A stretch of 64,000 bases of DNA. Origin: Ignavibacteria bacterium (GTDB lineage Bacteria > Bacteroidota > Ignavibacteria > Kapaibacteriales > Kapaibacteriaceae). The notes beneath the pieces are model-generated. The model was given only the letters and a program-made list of their open reading frames with translations, was not told the DNA's origin and did not search any database. Positions 19,285 to 28,390 of this stretch are shown piece by piece (position 1 is the first letter of the stretch; every line of letters begins with the position of its first letter). Location: positions 496,001-560,000 of the forward strand of contig JADJIQ010000002.1 in the NCBI GenBank assembly GCA_016707005.1. Reading direction: 5' to 3'. The position numbers and the translations under genes were made by a program.

Positions 19285-19929
19285 TTACGAAACGGCTGAT
19301 ATGCCGGCAGTCGGTACAGATCCGACGATATCCTGAAAATTCTCCCGGATATAGTGGTTCAGAGCTACAGGATAAAGCTTGTGCTCTGTCTCCTTCACCC
19401 GTTGCTGCAAACTGGACGGCGAGTCTTCCGGAAAAACTGGAACCTTCGTCTGCCCTATCATAGCTCCCTCATCATACTGCTCGGTCACCACATGCACCGT
19501 TGCGCCGGTCTCCGTCCTGCCAGAAGCCAAAACGGCCTCGTGAACATGCAGCCCATACATCCCCTGACCCCCAAACTCCGGCAATAATGCCGGGTGGATA
19601 TTCACTACGTGACCGCTCATGTAGGTAAGAACCTTTGTCGACACCAACCGCATGAATCCAGCTAGAACAAGCACGTCGATGCGGTACTGCTCAAGGAGTG
19701 AACACAGTTTGGTGCTGAATTCTTCTCCTTTCACCGATGCCGGAATCACCTCAAGATCTACGTTCTCCCCCCTTGCCACCTCACACATACCTGCAGCAGA
19801 AGAGGTAGTAAGAACCAATGCAACAGAAAACGCACTCTCACTGGACTTTGCAGCCTCACATAGAGCTTTCGCGTTCGATCCAGTGCCGGAGCCCAAGATC
19901 GCTATCCGTACCTTCGTAGTTGATCCCAT
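19285..19929 (-). CDS. purN: Phosphoribosylglycinamide formyltransferase
   Basis: PurN formylates glycinamide ribonucleotide with 10-formyl-tetrahydrofolate in purine synthesis. The 214-residue protein carries the phosphate-binding loop ILGSGTGSNAKAL and the hallmark HVVNIHPALLPEFGG, with Asn110 and His112. Asp153 falls in VTEQYDEGAMIGQ. These correspond to the catalytic Asn-His-Asp triad of the family. LAGFMRLV is also typical. Transcription starts from its own promoter: TTGG and TACATTGG elements lie just upstream, the latter 6 nt before the ATG. It is divergent from the TonB-dependent receptor gene, 101 bp away. Confidence 0.95.
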   Translation of the reverse strand: MGSTTKVRIAILGSGTGSNAKALCEAAKSSESAFSVALVLTTSSAAGMCEVARGENVDLEVIPASVKGEEFSTKLCSLLEQYRIDVLVLAGFMRLVSTKVLTYMSGHVVNIHPALLPEFGGQGMYGLHVHEAVLASGRTETGATVHVVTEQYDEGAMIGQTKVPVFPEDSPSSLQQRVKETEHKLYPVALNHYIRENFQDIVGSVPTAGISAVS

Positions 19930-19935
19930 TCGACT

Positions 19936-19967
19936 CCAATGTAGCTTTTGCCGGCTCCATTCGCCAA
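19936..19967 (-). promoter_or_regulatory. Promoter of purN
   Basis: On the minus strand TTGG (19967-19964), a 20-nt spacer and TACATTGG (19943-19936) resemble the Bacteroidota -33/-7 pattern (TTTG / TAnnTTTG, one mismatch). Only 6 nt separate the box from the ATG, so the transcript would begin at or next to the start codon. Confidence 0.5.
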
Positions 19968-20030
19968 TCGGAACTTTTGCACACCTCTATAGGGTTTGGC
20001 TCCCCATTGCACTACACTATCAGGAAATTG

Positions 20031-22397
20031 ATGCTTACGACTGCACTCGTTCGCTCTTTGGGAGCTTTCTCCCTGTTCACACTAGGATTCCTTCTCAGTT
20101 TTACCACCGTTCTGGGCCAGAACGCCGACACAACTTCGCAGCCAACCGGTATGATCAGCGGCCAGGTGGTGGACGTTGCAACCCAACAACCGCTTGTTGG
20201 CGCTACAATTGCCGTAGTAGGAACAAAGCGCGGCGCTCTCAGCAAAAAGGAGGGGCGCTTCGTGATCTCTAACATCCCTGCCGGCGTCTACACGATCAAG
20301 ACAACCCTCATCGGCTATTCTCAGGATCTGAAGTCTGACATTGTTGTAAGCCCTGGGAAGCCCCTTACCGTGCTGATCCAGCTGTCTTCTACGCAAGTTG
20401 AGTTCGGAGAGACAGTAGTGGTCTCTGAGGCCTTCCGCAAGGACGGACAGTCCATTTCCTCCACGCAAACCCTTACTAGCGAGGAAGTACGTCGGGCTCC
20501 GGGCGTTCAAGAAGACGTAGTGCGAGCTGTGGCACTCCTCCCGGGTGTTGCCGTAACGAATGCAGGACGTAATGATCTCGCCGTTCGAGGGGGCGCCCCC
20601 TTTGAGAATCTGTTCTTGGTGGACAACATCGAAGTGCCGAATATCAATCACTTCGGCTCCCAAGGCTCTTCCGGCGGACCACTCTCGTTGATCAACATCG
20701 CCTTTGTACGCGATGTTTCGTTGTCGACAGGGGGCTTTGGACCGAAGTATGGAGATCGTCTATCATCGGTCACCAACCTCACGCTGCGTGAAGGAAATGA
20801 TCAACGATTTGCGGGCGAGATCAACCTCAGCGCCACGGGATTTGGTGTGATCGCTGAAGGTCCAGTTGGCAGCAGCGGCACATTCCTCTTCTCTGCCCGA
20901 CGCAGTTATCTCGATCTGATCTTCAAAGCAGCCGGCTTCGGTTTCATTCCTGAATACTGGGACTTCTCCGGTAAGCTAACATTCGATGTCTCACCGCTTG
21001 ATAAGATCTCCTTCCTTGCCATCGGCGCGCTGGATGAAGTGAAGTTCAACAACACGGAAGAGAATCTGTACAACAACAGCCGTGTTACCGCCCCCTCTCA
21101 GAATCAGTACTTCGCGGGTCTAACGTGGCGACGACTTCTTGAGAAGGGATATCTGAATGTCACGCTCGGAAGAACGTTCACGTACTTCAACACGGTCCAG
21201 CAAGACTCTCTTGCGAACGATGTCTTCCGCACAGTTACCAATGAAGGCGAAAATTCGCTTCGTGCGGATCTGGTGCTTCTCCCCTCATCAACACTGGAAG
21301 TGAATGCCGGTGCCATCGTGAAGTATGCCAGCCAGCTCGACTACCAAGTGGTTCTTCCGGGCTTCGCACGTCTTGATGCTTCAGGCAACCCGGCTCCACT
21401 GATTGTTGACACGTCGTTCACGGCACTTCGTGCGGGCATCTACGCACAAGCTGATTGGTCGATCACGGATCAATTCAAACTCACGCTTGGGGCAAGGGGC
21501 GATTACTACGCATTCCTTCAACAAGACAAGCTGGCTCTCTCCCCTCGCGCAAGTATCAGCTACCTTCTTGCTCCGGAAATGACCGTTCGGCTTGGTGGCG
21601 GGCGATACTATCAAGCGCCTCAGTTCATTTGGATGGTTGGCGACGCTTCGAATCCGGTGAACCTCCGACCGCTTCGTGCGGATCAAGTAGTCCTCGGCTG
21701 GGAGTGGATAGCTACGCCGGATATCAAGGTCCAGGTGGAGACGTATTACAAGTCCTACGACGCCTACCCTGTTCGTACGTTCAGGCCTCAAGCAGTGCTC
21801 GCTCCTGCAGGATTCGACGACATCTACACGGACATTCCGTTCGGTCTCGAACCGCTCACGAACACAGGTACCGGAACTGCCTATGGCATCGAGTTCTTCA
21901 TCCAGAAGAAACTTAGCGCGGCTATTCCGATCTACGGCCTGGCCTCGATATCGATCAATCGCACGCAGTTCTTGGCAGCAGACGGAGTGGATCGCCCGGG
22001 TTCGTTCGATACGCCGATCATCGCAACGATTGCTGCAGGTTGGCGTCCATCACCAGAATGGGAGATCAGTAGTAAACTGAGGATGTCACAAGGCCTGCCA
22101 ACCACGCCCTACATCACTACGCCGGAACGTGCTGCAGAAACCGGCTTCCCTATTGGATCTCTTGATTTCGACGATTTCAATGAAGGGGCTCGCCTGCCAT
22201 TCTTCTACGCACTGGATGCACGCGTGGATAAGCGATGGTTCTTCAATGGATGGCAACTCATCGTCTATGTTGATGTTCAGAACATCACCGGACGAAAGAA
22301 CGTGAGCGGTTACAAATGGAATCAGGAGACGCAGACCGTTGAAGCACAAGAAAGCATTGGTGTGCTACCTTCGATCGGCATCAACATTCAGTTTTGA
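20031..22397 (+). CDS. TonB-dependent outer-membrane receptor with carboxypeptidase-regulatory-like domain
   Basis: The protein is 788 residues from ATG 20031, which begins directly at the signal peptide (MLTTALVRSLGAFSLFTLGF). An in-frame ATG at 19920 would overlap purN. A CarbopepD_reg_2-like domain follows (ISGQVVDVATQQPLVGATI, GRFVISNIPAGVYTI). The plug contains VRAVALLPGVAV, DLAVRGGAPFENLFLVDNIEV and GFGPKYGDRLSSV, then a barrel of alternating aromatic strands. The final strand ends in F (IGINIQF), as needed for barrel assembly. Receptors of this kind import siderophores, vitamins or glycan or peptide ligands; no SusD-like partner is adjacent. It converges with metH, the stops being 8 nt apart, and a TTTG/TAtcaGGA promoter-like pair precedes the ATG by 5 nt. 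The ligand cannot be told from sequence. Confidence 0.9.
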   Translation: MLTTALVRSLGAFSLFTLGFLLSFTTVLGQNADTTSQPTGMISGQVVDVATQQPLVGATIAVVGTKRGALSKKEGRFVISNIPAGVYTIKTTLIGYSQDLKSDIVVSPGKPLTVLIQLSSTQVEFGETVVVSEAFRKDGQSISSTQTLTSEEVRRAPGVQEDVVRAVALLPGVAVTNAGRNDLAVRGGAPFENLFLVDNIEVPNINHFGSQGSSGGPLSLINIAFVRDVSLSTGGFGPKYGDRLSSVTNLTLREGNDQRFAGEINLSATGFGVIAEGPVGSSGTFLFSARRSYLDLIFKAAGFGFIPEYWDFSGKLTFDVSPLDKISFLAIGALDEVKFNNTEENLYNNSRVTAPSQNQYFAGLTWRRLLEKGYLNVTLGRTFTYFNTVQQDSLANDVFRTVTNEGENSLRADLVLLPSSTLEVNAGAIVKYASQLDYQVVLPGFARLDASGNPAPLIVDTSFTALRAGIYAQADWSITDQFKLTLGARGDYYAFLQQDKLALSPRASISYLLAPEMTVRLGGGRYYQAPQFIWMVGDASNPVNLRPLRADQVVLGWEWIATPDIKVQVETYYKSYDAYPVRTFRPQAVLAPAGFDDIYTDIPFGLEPLTNTGTGTAYGIEFFIQKKLSAAIPIYGLASISINRTQFLAADGVDRPGSFDTPIIATIAAGWRPSPEWEISSKLRMSQGLPTTPYITTPERAAETGFPIGSLDFDDFNEGARLPFFYALDARVDKRWFFNGWQLIVYVDVQNITGRKNVSGYKWNQETQTVEAQESIGVLPSIGINIQF

Positions 22398-22405
22398 TGC
22401 GCTCG

Positions 22406-24151
22406 TTACGAATTCAGGTTCGGAGAAAGCCAACGTTCTGCAACATCAATGCTCCAGCCTTTGCGTGCAGCATAGTCTACAACCTGTTCGCTTGTGATCT
22501 TGTTCACGGCGAAGTAGGCTGATTGTGGGTGCGCAAAGTACCATCCGCTTACACTGGAGGCGGGCGACATCGCAAAGTTCTCCGTGAGTGTCACGCCTGC
22601 ATGTTCGCCATCATTTAGCAAGGCGAACAGCTTGGTCTTTTCCGTGTGGTCCGGGCACGCCGGATATCCGGGTGCCGGACGGATCCCCTGATAATTCTCA
22701 CGAATGAGATCGTCAGTGGTAAGCTCCTCACTCGCTGCATATCCCCATAGTTCTCTGCGAACCTTTGTATGAAGCCATTCTGCGCAGGCCTCAGCAAGTC
22801 TGTCTGCAACTGCCTTGACCATGATCGATGAATAATCGTCGTGGTCGGCTTCGTACTTCGCACACAACTCGTCCACACCAATACCAGCGTTGACGATGAA
22901 CGCACCGATATGGTCACGTTGATCGGGTGCAAGCATGTCCTTGGTTGCAATGAAATCAGCGAGACACAACTGCGGAAGTCCGGGGGCCTTCACTGTTTGT
23001 TGACGAAGGAAGTGAAGCCGTGTCTCATTGTTCACAACCACATCATCTCCCTCCCGAACAGCTGGGAATAAGCCGCACACAGCGCGTGCACGAATACTCT
23101 TCGCAGCAATGATCGAGTCGAGCATAACATTGGCATCGGCAAAAAGCTTGGTTGCCTCAACACCAACAACATGATCGGTGAGAATAGCAGGATACCTGCC
23201 ACGCAACTCCCATGAGAGGAAGAACGGCGTCCAATCAATGAACGGTTTGAGTTCACCGAGATCAACATCCTCAAAGGTTGTCACACCCGGTTCAAGTGGA
23301 TCAGGTGCGATACCTGCAGCATCAAGAACCACGGCATTCGAACGAGCTGCTTCAAGCGAAACGTAGTTCTTCGCGTCACCACGCTTTGCATAATCAGCCC
23401 GGACGCGCTCGTATTCATCGCTGATGTTGGCAACAAAATCCGGACGCTGCTCAGCGCTGATGAGCGATCCCGCTACGGGAACCGCACGAGATGCATCCAG
23501 AACATGCACAACTGGGAACGTTGCATGTGGTGCGATCTTCACGGCAGTGTGTGTACGAGATGTGGTTGCTCCGCCGATGAGAAGGGGCTTATGAATTCCT
23601 CTTCGTTCCATCTCCTTCGCTACATGCACCATCTCATCAAGAGATGGTGTGATGAGTCCGGAAAGACCGATCACATCAACGTTCTCTGCCACTGCCGCGT
23701 CGAGGATCTTTTCAGCGGAGACCATCACTCCAAGATCGATCACACGATAGTTGTTGCAACCCAGGACTACACCAACGATGTTCTTGCCGATATCATGGAC
23801 ATCGCCCTTTACGGTTGCCATCAGCACCGTTCCGGCGTTCTCGTGCACACCGCCGGCGAGCCGCTTCTCCTCTTCCATGTAGGGAGTAAGGATGGCAACG
23901 GCCTTCTTCATCACACGTGCGCTCTTCACTACCTGCGGAAGGAACATCTTTCCGGCACCGAAGAGATCGCCAACGACATTCATTCCGGCCATCAATGGAC
24001 CTTCAATGATCGAAAGGGGCGAAGGCAACGTCTGACGTGCTTCTTCAACGTCAACGTCGATGAACTCCGTGATCCCTTTCACAAGGGCGTGCCGAAGCCG
24101 TGAAGCCACGTCTCCGGAGCGCCACTCCTCATCCTTCAGCTTCTTTGTCAC
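22406..24151 (-). CDS. metH: Cobalamin-dependent methionine synthase, C-terminal half (B12-binding and activation domains)
   Basis: This 581-residue frame holds the second half of MetH. The B12 cap region (ALVKGITEFIDVDVEEARQ, GPLMAGMNVVGDLFGAGKMF) is followed by the cobalamin-binding domain with the DxHxxG motif (DVHDIGKNIVGVVLG). The AdoMet reactivation domain has RPAPGYPACPDHTEK and ends WLSPNLNS. It starts at a GTG (24151) lying 23 bases inside the upstream metH frame. The combined length of both parts (about 1225 residues) equals a normal one-piece MetH. A single surplus G in the GG at about 24132 would join the two frames as KEAEDEEWRSGDV, exactly where the linker to EWRS lies in E. coli MetH. 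So this is either a real split gene or one frameshifted gene. Confidence 0.9.
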   Translation of the reverse strand: MTKKLKDEEWRSGDVASRLRHALVKGITEFIDVDVEEARQTLPSPLSIIEGPLMAGMNVVGDLFGAGKMFLPQVVKSARVMKKAVAILTPYMEEEKRLAGGVHENAGTVLMATVKGDVHDIGKNIVGVVLGCNNYRVIDLGVMVSAEKILDAAVAENVDVIGLSGLITPSLDEMVHVAKEMERRGIHKPLLIGGATTSRTHTAVKIAPHATFPVVHVLDASRAVPVAGSLISAEQRPDFVANISDEYERVRADYAKRGDAKNYVSLEAARSNAVVLDAAGIAPDPLEPGVTTFEDVDLGELKPFIDWTPFFLSWELRGRYPAILTDHVVGVEATKLFADANVMLDSIIAAKSIRARAVCGLFPAVREGDDVVVNNETRLHFLRQQTVKAPGLPQLCLADFIATKDMLAPDQRDHIGAFIVNAGIGVDELCAKYEADHDDYSSIMVKAVADRLAEACAEWLHTKVRRELWGYAASEELTTDDLIRENYQGIRPAPGYPACPDHTEKTKLFALLNDGEHAGVTLTENFAMSPASSVSGWYFAHPQSAYFAVNKITSEQVVDYAARKGWSIDVAERWLSPNLNS

Positions 24152-26063
24152 TGGCCTTTACGGTCTCTGCGAATGCCAGCAGTCTCTCCGTTGAGTCCGA
24201 CCGTCGGTTAAGAAGCACATCTTCCACTCGCTCAAGAAGATCCTTCGGGATCTCGTCATAGACATCGATCTGACCGGCATTCACGATACCCATGTCCATC
24301 CCTGCCTGAATGGCATGGTACAGAAATGCTGTATGCATAGCTCTGCGGACCGGTTCGTTCCCGCGGAACGAGAAGGAGATGTTGCTCACACCGCCACTGA
24401 CCTTTGAAAGGGGCAGGTTCGACTTGATCCAGTGTGTTGCACGGATGAAGTCATTCGCATAGTTGTTGTGTTCGTCTATCCCTGTTGCAACGGTCAAGAT
24501 ATTCGGGTCGAAGATGATATCCTGCGGCTGGAACCCAACCACTGTTGTGAGGATTCGATAAGCTCGCTCGCAGATCTCAATGCGCCGCTCGAAGGAATCG
24601 GCTTGACCTTCTTCATCAAAGGCCATTACGATGACAGAAGCCCCGTAGTCGTGACAGAGCTTAGCACGACGAATGAACTCTACCTCACCGTCCTTCAACG
24701 AAATGGAGTTCACGATCCCCTTGCCTTGCAGGCATTGAAGACCGGCTTCGAGAACACTCCACTTGGATGAATCGATCATCACGGGTACACGTGCAATGTC
24801 GGGCTCCGCTGCGATCAGATTGAGAAAGGTCCTCATGGCCTTCTCGGAATCGAGCATACCCTCATCCATATTCACGTCGATCACCTGCGCGCCATTCTCA
24901 ACTTGCTGACGCGCTACATCAAGGGCTTTCTCATAGTCATCGTTGAGAATGAGCTTTGCGAATGCTTTGGAGCCCGTAACGTTTGTACGTTCTCCAACAT
25001 TCACAAAGTTGGTTTCGGGCCTGATCTCAAGAGCTTCGAGTCCGCTCAAGCGCATATACGGCGGCCTGCTCGGAATCTGGCGCGGCGCCATACCTGCCAC
25101 GGCATCTGCCATTGCACGGATATGATCCGGAGTTGTGCCGCAACACCCACCGAGGATGTTCAGGAAGCCGGCTTCTGCATACTCCCGAGCTTGCTGAGCC
25201 ATGAACTCAGGCGACTCATCGTACCCACCCATGGCGTTGGGCAGTCCTGCATTGGGATAGAGCGAAACGAAGGCCGTTGCAACGTTGGAGATCTCCTCGA
25301 TGAAGGGGCGCATCATGGACGAACCCAGCGCACAATTCAGTCCGATCGAAAGAAGATTCCGTGCGTGTTGAACAGAGGTCCAGAACGCATCAGGTGTCTG
25401 ACCCGAGAGCGTTCTGCCGGACATATCCGTGATCGTGCCGCTGATCATCACCGGAAGCGCAACATTCAATTCGTCGCATACTTCAGCATACGCCTTCAAA
25501 GCGGCCTTCACGTTCAACGTATCTGTAACCGTTTCAAAGAGGAGGAGATCGGCTCCTCCTTCTACAAGACCAAGGATCTGTTCCTTAAAAGTATCTCGCA
25601 TTTCATTGAAGGTTACGGCACGATATCCGGGATCGTTCACATCGGGAGACATCGACAACATGCGCGTTGTAGGTCCGATCGAACCCGCCACGAATCGAGG
25701 TCTGTTCGGCGTACGTTTGGTGATCTCATCGGCTGCTGAACGAGCAATGCGAGCCCCTTCCCGATTAAGCTCACGAGCGATATGGGCAAGTCCGTACTCG
25801 CCTTGTGCATTCGCTGTACCGGTGAAGGTATTTGTCTCCACGATATCAGCGCCTGCTTCGAGGTACTGAACGTGGATTGCACGAATGGCATCCGGTTGCG
25901 TGAGGACAAGAAGATCATTATTCCCTTTCAAGGGAACGTCGTGATCGGCAAAACGCGAACCACGATAGTCTTCTTCAGTGAGACGAAGGCGCTGGATCAT
26001 GGTACCCATGGCACCATCCAGCATGAGGATCTTGCGAGAAAGCAGCGTACGGATGTCTGTCAT
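24129..26063 (-). CDS. metH: Cobalamin-dependent methionine synthase, N-terminal half (homocysteine and methyltetrahydrofolate domains)
   Basis: This 644-residue frame covers the homocysteine-binding barrel (about 1-320), with the zinc ligands in GLNCALG and LGGCCGTTPDH. The pterin-binding barrel (about 345-640) has NVGERTNVTGSKAF, ARQQVENGAQVIDVNMDEG, PVMIDSSKW and FDPNILTVATGI. The reaction moves the methyl group of 5-methyl-tetrahydrofolate to homocysteine through cobalamin. The frame ends in SDKEAEG at the junction to the B12-binding half. The gene follows trmO by 21 bases and is transcribed with it. Whether the two halves are separate polypeptides or a frameshifted single protein cannot be settled here. 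Confidence 0.92.
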   Translation of the reverse strand: MTDIRTLLSRKILMLDGAMGTMIQRLRLTEEDYRGSRFADHDVPLKGNNDLLVLTQPDAIRAIHVQYLEAGADIVETNTFTGTANAQGEYGLAHIARELNREGARIARSAADEITKRTPNRPRFVAGSIGPTTRMLSMSPDVNDPGYRAVTFNEMRDTFKEQILGLVEGGADLLLFETVTDTLNVKAALKAYAEVCDELNVALPVMISGTITDMSGRTLSGQTPDAFWTSVQHARNLLSIGLNCALGSSMMRPFIEEISNVATAFVSLYPNAGLPNAMGGYDESPEFMAQQAREYAEAGFLNILGGCCGTTPDHIRAMADAVAGMAPRQIPSRPPYMRLSGLEALEIRPETNFVNVGERTNVTGSKAFAKLILNDDYEKALDVARQQVENGAQVIDVNMDEGMLDSEKAMRTFLNLIAAEPDIARVPVMIDSSKWSVLEAGLQCLQGKGIVNSISLKDGEVEFIRRAKLCHDYGASVIVMAFDEEGQADSFERRIEICERAYRILTTVVGFQPQDIIFDPNILTVATGIDEHNNYANDFIRATHWIKSNLPLSKVSGGVSNISFSFRGNEPVRRAMHTAFLYHAIQAGMDMGIVNAGQIDVYDEIPKDLLERVEDVLLNRRSDSTERLLAFAETVKASDKEAEG

Positions 26064-26084
26064 TGCGACAAATGTACGGAGTCC

Positions 26085-26750
26085 TCAGAGGATGGTCACA
26101 GTATCATCATCAATGACGAAACTGATTCTGTGTTCTCGTACGGCGAGGATCGATACACCGTTCGGTCCTTGTTCAATTCTCCGGTACGGATGTGGAAACG
26201 GGTCGGCAGCAAGTACGCGTTCTGCATGTGTTCGAACATCTTCGGGCAATGCCAGCCCCTTATCCGTCCATACCACCTTGAATGATGGTTGTTGATCGAC
26301 CTCGTCCACCCAACGAACACGGCTCTCTGGAAAGGCATCGGCATAGGCCAGATAGGGCTTGATATCGAGGACGGGTGTTTTATCCAGGAGATCAGTGCCC
26401 TTCACGATGAGACGAAGGCCCTTCACGCTCAGCAGTTCAACACACGTAAGGCCGATCGGATTAGGCCGATGTGGTGAACGCGTGGCAAAGACACCACGTT
26501 TCACTCTATCGCGTGGTGTGAGAACGAGTGGTTTCCAACCTGGAGCCCTATCGAAGTACGTCACAAGCCATATGTGATCACATCCGTCGATATCTCGCAG
26601 TGCTTGTTCGTAATTACGGTGTGGGTAGAGTTCAACCGTGGCCTCGTCCACACGATCATCGATCCGAGGCTGACGAGGTGCGTCGTATTTGTTGATGTAC
26701 GGGGTACGAATACAACCGATCGGCTCTAGGTGGATGGGCCCTGTCACCAC
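26085..26750 (-). CDS. trmO: TrmO/TsaA-family tRNA (t6A37) N6-methyltransferase
   Basis: TrmO uses S-adenosyl-methionine to methylate t6A37 of threonine tRNAs. The 221-residue protein has the family pattern: LEPIGCIRTPYINKYDAPRQP at the start, HIWLVTYFDRA, and GVFATRSPHRPNPIGLTCVELL, the strongest signature, followed by LDKTPVLDIKPYL. The C-terminal extension containing GISI-type residues is also normal. The start is GTG, either 26750 or the next codon, overlapping the stop of the upstream gene. Its position directly before metH puts a methyl-donor user next to the gene that regenerates methionine, though this may be coincidental. Confidence 0.9.
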   Translation of the reverse strand: MVTGPIHLEPIGCIRTPYINKYDAPRQPRIDDRVDEATVELYPHRNYEQALRDIDGCDHIWLVTYFDRAPGWKPLVLTPRDRVKRGVFATRSPHRPNPIGLTCVELLSVKGLRLIVKGTDLLDKTPVLDIKPYLAYADAFPESRVRWVDEVDQQPSFKVVWTDKGLALPEDVRTHAERVLAADPFPHPYRRIEQGPNGVSILAVREHRISFVIDDDTVTIL

Positions 26751-27496
26751 GCTGATCCAACGGAGAGCGACAAGAACACGCCTCCAAAGTTCGTGATAGG
26801 TAGTCCGGCAAGACTCTCAAGTCCGGGTTCACCGTATGGGATGGTGTAGTAGCGAACATTCACTCCAATCAGACTGCCCTTCCCCAGCGAACCAAAGACT
26901 GCACCAACACCCACAACACCGCCCATTCGGAAATGCCAGGTGCCGTACCCAAATGACTCAAAGAACTCGTAGAAGCGTCCATCCTGCAGATACGGCGTCT
27001 GAAGGATGGGTGTGCCGGTGATCCCCGCACTGATGAAGGGGCGGAATGTCTCCTGCAACGTTTGGCTGAACAGTCGGTACTGAACGCCGGCCGTGATCGG
27101 GAACATGAATAATCTGTTCACCTTGTTGGCAACAACTGGAATGTATCCGTTGTACCACACGTTTTCTATCTCATCGGCATTCCTTCTCGGAGAGATGGCC
27201 ACGTGACCAAAGACCGAGACATCCTCAGCAAGACGGTGGTGATAGAAACCGCCGATACCCCATCCGCTTCCAGAAAAGAGTAGGTCCAGACCAGCAGCGT
27301 TGTTTGCCAATGCATTTGACGCGATCTCCTCCATCAGTGGGCGTGCCGGAGTGAAGATCATCGTTGTATCCGTTGGCATCGGATCCTCACCAGTGATCTG
27401 CGTGAATGCTAATTGCGGACCCAAAACAAGCGTTAGGGCGATGCACAATGCCGATATGATGGTGGTTTGGCGCATTTGTCGTGATGATACGGTCAT
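26744..27496 (-). CDS. Outer-membrane beta-barrel-like protein of unknown function
   Basis: From ATG 27496 the protein is 250 residues and starts MTVSSRQMRQTTIISALCIALTLVLG, a signal peptide. An alternative ATG at 27475 removes seven residues. The start at 27496 is supported by a perfect TAACTTTG -7 box five nucleotides upstream. The body alternates polar and hydrophobic residues in short strands separated by Gly/Asn turns (GWGIGGFYHHRLAEDVSVFGHVAIS, FMFPITAGVQYRLFS, SLIGVNVRYYTIPYG), typical of an eight- to twelve-stranded barrel, and ends in W. I do not recognise the family. It heads the operon with trmO and metH. Confidence 0.7.
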   Translation of the reverse strand: MTVSSRQMRQTTIISALCIALTLVLGPQLAFTQITGEDPMPTDTTMIFTPARPLMEEIASNALANNAAGLDLLFSGSGWGIGGFYHHRLAEDVSVFGHVAISPRRNADEIENVWYNGYIPVVANKVNRLFMFPITAGVQYRLFSQTLQETFRPFISAGITGTPILQTPYLQDGRFYEFFESFGYGTWHFRMGGVVGVGAVFGSLGKGSLIGVNVRYYTIPYGEPGLESLAGLPITNFGGVFLSLSVGSAW

Positions 27497-27501
27497 GAGC
27501 T

Positions 27502-27509
27502 CAAAGTTA
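27502..27509 (-). promoter_or_regulatory. Promoter -7 box for the outer-membrane protein/trmO/metH operon
   Basis: The minus strand reads TAACTTTG, a perfect TAnnTTTG match, ending 5 nt before the ATG at 27496. No good -33 element is seen. Transcription would begin at about the start codon. Confidence 0.55.
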
Positions 27510-27534
27510 CACATCCAAGTTCGTGTGGATAACA

Positions 27535-27564
27535 TTGCTAATCCGTTCAGGTTCCGTACTTTAG
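27535..27564 (+). promoter_or_regulatory. Possible promoter of the Nif3-family gene
   Basis: TTG (27535-27537), a 19-nt spacer and TACTTTAG (27557-27564; one mismatch to TAnnTTTG) end 6 nt before the ATG at 27571. The spacing matches the other leaderless-type promoters in the window. Confidence 0.4.
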
Positions 27565-27570
27565 CCCCCT

Positions 27571-28383
27571 ATGCTCGTTCGTGAGTTCCAACGTATTGTC
27601 GATGCGGTACTGCCTCCGGAGTCCGCCATGCATGGAGATGCAATCGGTCTCCAAGTGGCATCGAAGCGTTCTGACGTAGGTCGGGTGCTTGTCTGCCTTG
27701 AGATAACGGACGCCATAGTGGCTGAGGCCATTGAGCGTTCCTGCGATACGATCCTCACGTTCCACCCCCTGATCTACACCCCGTTGGCTCGTCTGGACCG
27801 TTCAGACCGTGTTTCGCGATGTGTTGGTGACCTGATCGTTGCAGACATCTCGGTTATCTGCGTTCACACAACATTTGATGCCTTCCCCCAAGGAACCAAT
27901 CTCATCCTTGCAGAACGCCTAGGTCTCGAACCATTGCGCCCACTCGTTCCCTCAATGGATCGGTCAACTGGTATGGGGCTCCTTGCTTCCTGTTCGATGA
28001 CGTATTCAGAACTCATTGAGCGTATCGCAGTGGTATGCGGTGGCCCGGTGCGCCATTGTCCGCCATTGTCGGAGTCAGTGCGTGCTGTTGCCATCGTTGG
28101 CGGAAGCGGAGTTTCCTTTTACGATGCTGCCGTGTCTTCGGGTGCGGACGTTTTCATTACGGCTGATGTGAAGTACCATGCTTTCCATGCGGCAAGTGGC
28201 GTGATCGGTCTTGTAGACCCCGGACATTTTGAAATGGAACAATTCGTGCCTGCTGGACTTGTATCTGTCCTCAGCACCGCGGCCCCTAGCCTGACCTTTC
28301 TTGAAAGTACCGTTGTGACCAACCCTGTTCACTACGCGTACCGATCTTCACAGCGATCAATAAATCTTTCTTCTCATCCTTAG
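27571..28383 (+). CDS. Nif3-like dinuclear-metal-centre protein (YbgI/GTP cyclohydrolase I type 2 family)
   Basis: The 270-residue length fits the short Nif3 form without the inserted PII-like domain. Visible family features are GDAIGLQV near the N-terminus, LVCLEITDAIVAEAI, ILTFHPLIYTPL with a metal-binding His, VICVHTTFDAFPQGTN, and the C-terminal VAIVGGSGVSF, GADVFITADVKYHAFHAA and LVDPGHFEMEQF with further metal ligands. The exact function of the family is uncertain; links to metal handling and to GTP cyclohydrolase-like activity have been proposed. It starts a plus-strand unit and is 7 nt upstream of the zinc-ribbon gene, a pairing common in Bacteria. The stop codon is TAG. Confidence 0.9.
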   Translation: MLVREFQRIVDAVLPPESAMHGDAIGLQVASKRSDVGRVLVCLEITDAIVAEAIERSCDTILTFHPLIYTPLARLDRSDRVSRCVGDLIVADISVICVHTTFDAFPQGTNLILAERLGLEPLRPLVPSMDRSTGMGLLASCSMTYSELIERIAVVCGGPVRHCPPLSESVRAVAIVGGSGVSFYDAAVSSGADVFITADVKYHAFHAASGVIGLVDPGHFEMEQFVPAGLVSVLSTAAPSLTFLESTVVTNPVHYAYRSSQRSINLSSHP

Positions 28384-28390
28384 GGATCAC

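Noticed and set aside
20588..20600. GGGGGCGCCCCC palindrome as a regulatory site
   Set aside because: It lies inside the plug-domain coding sequence of the receptor and is explained by codons plus the general AGGGGC excess.
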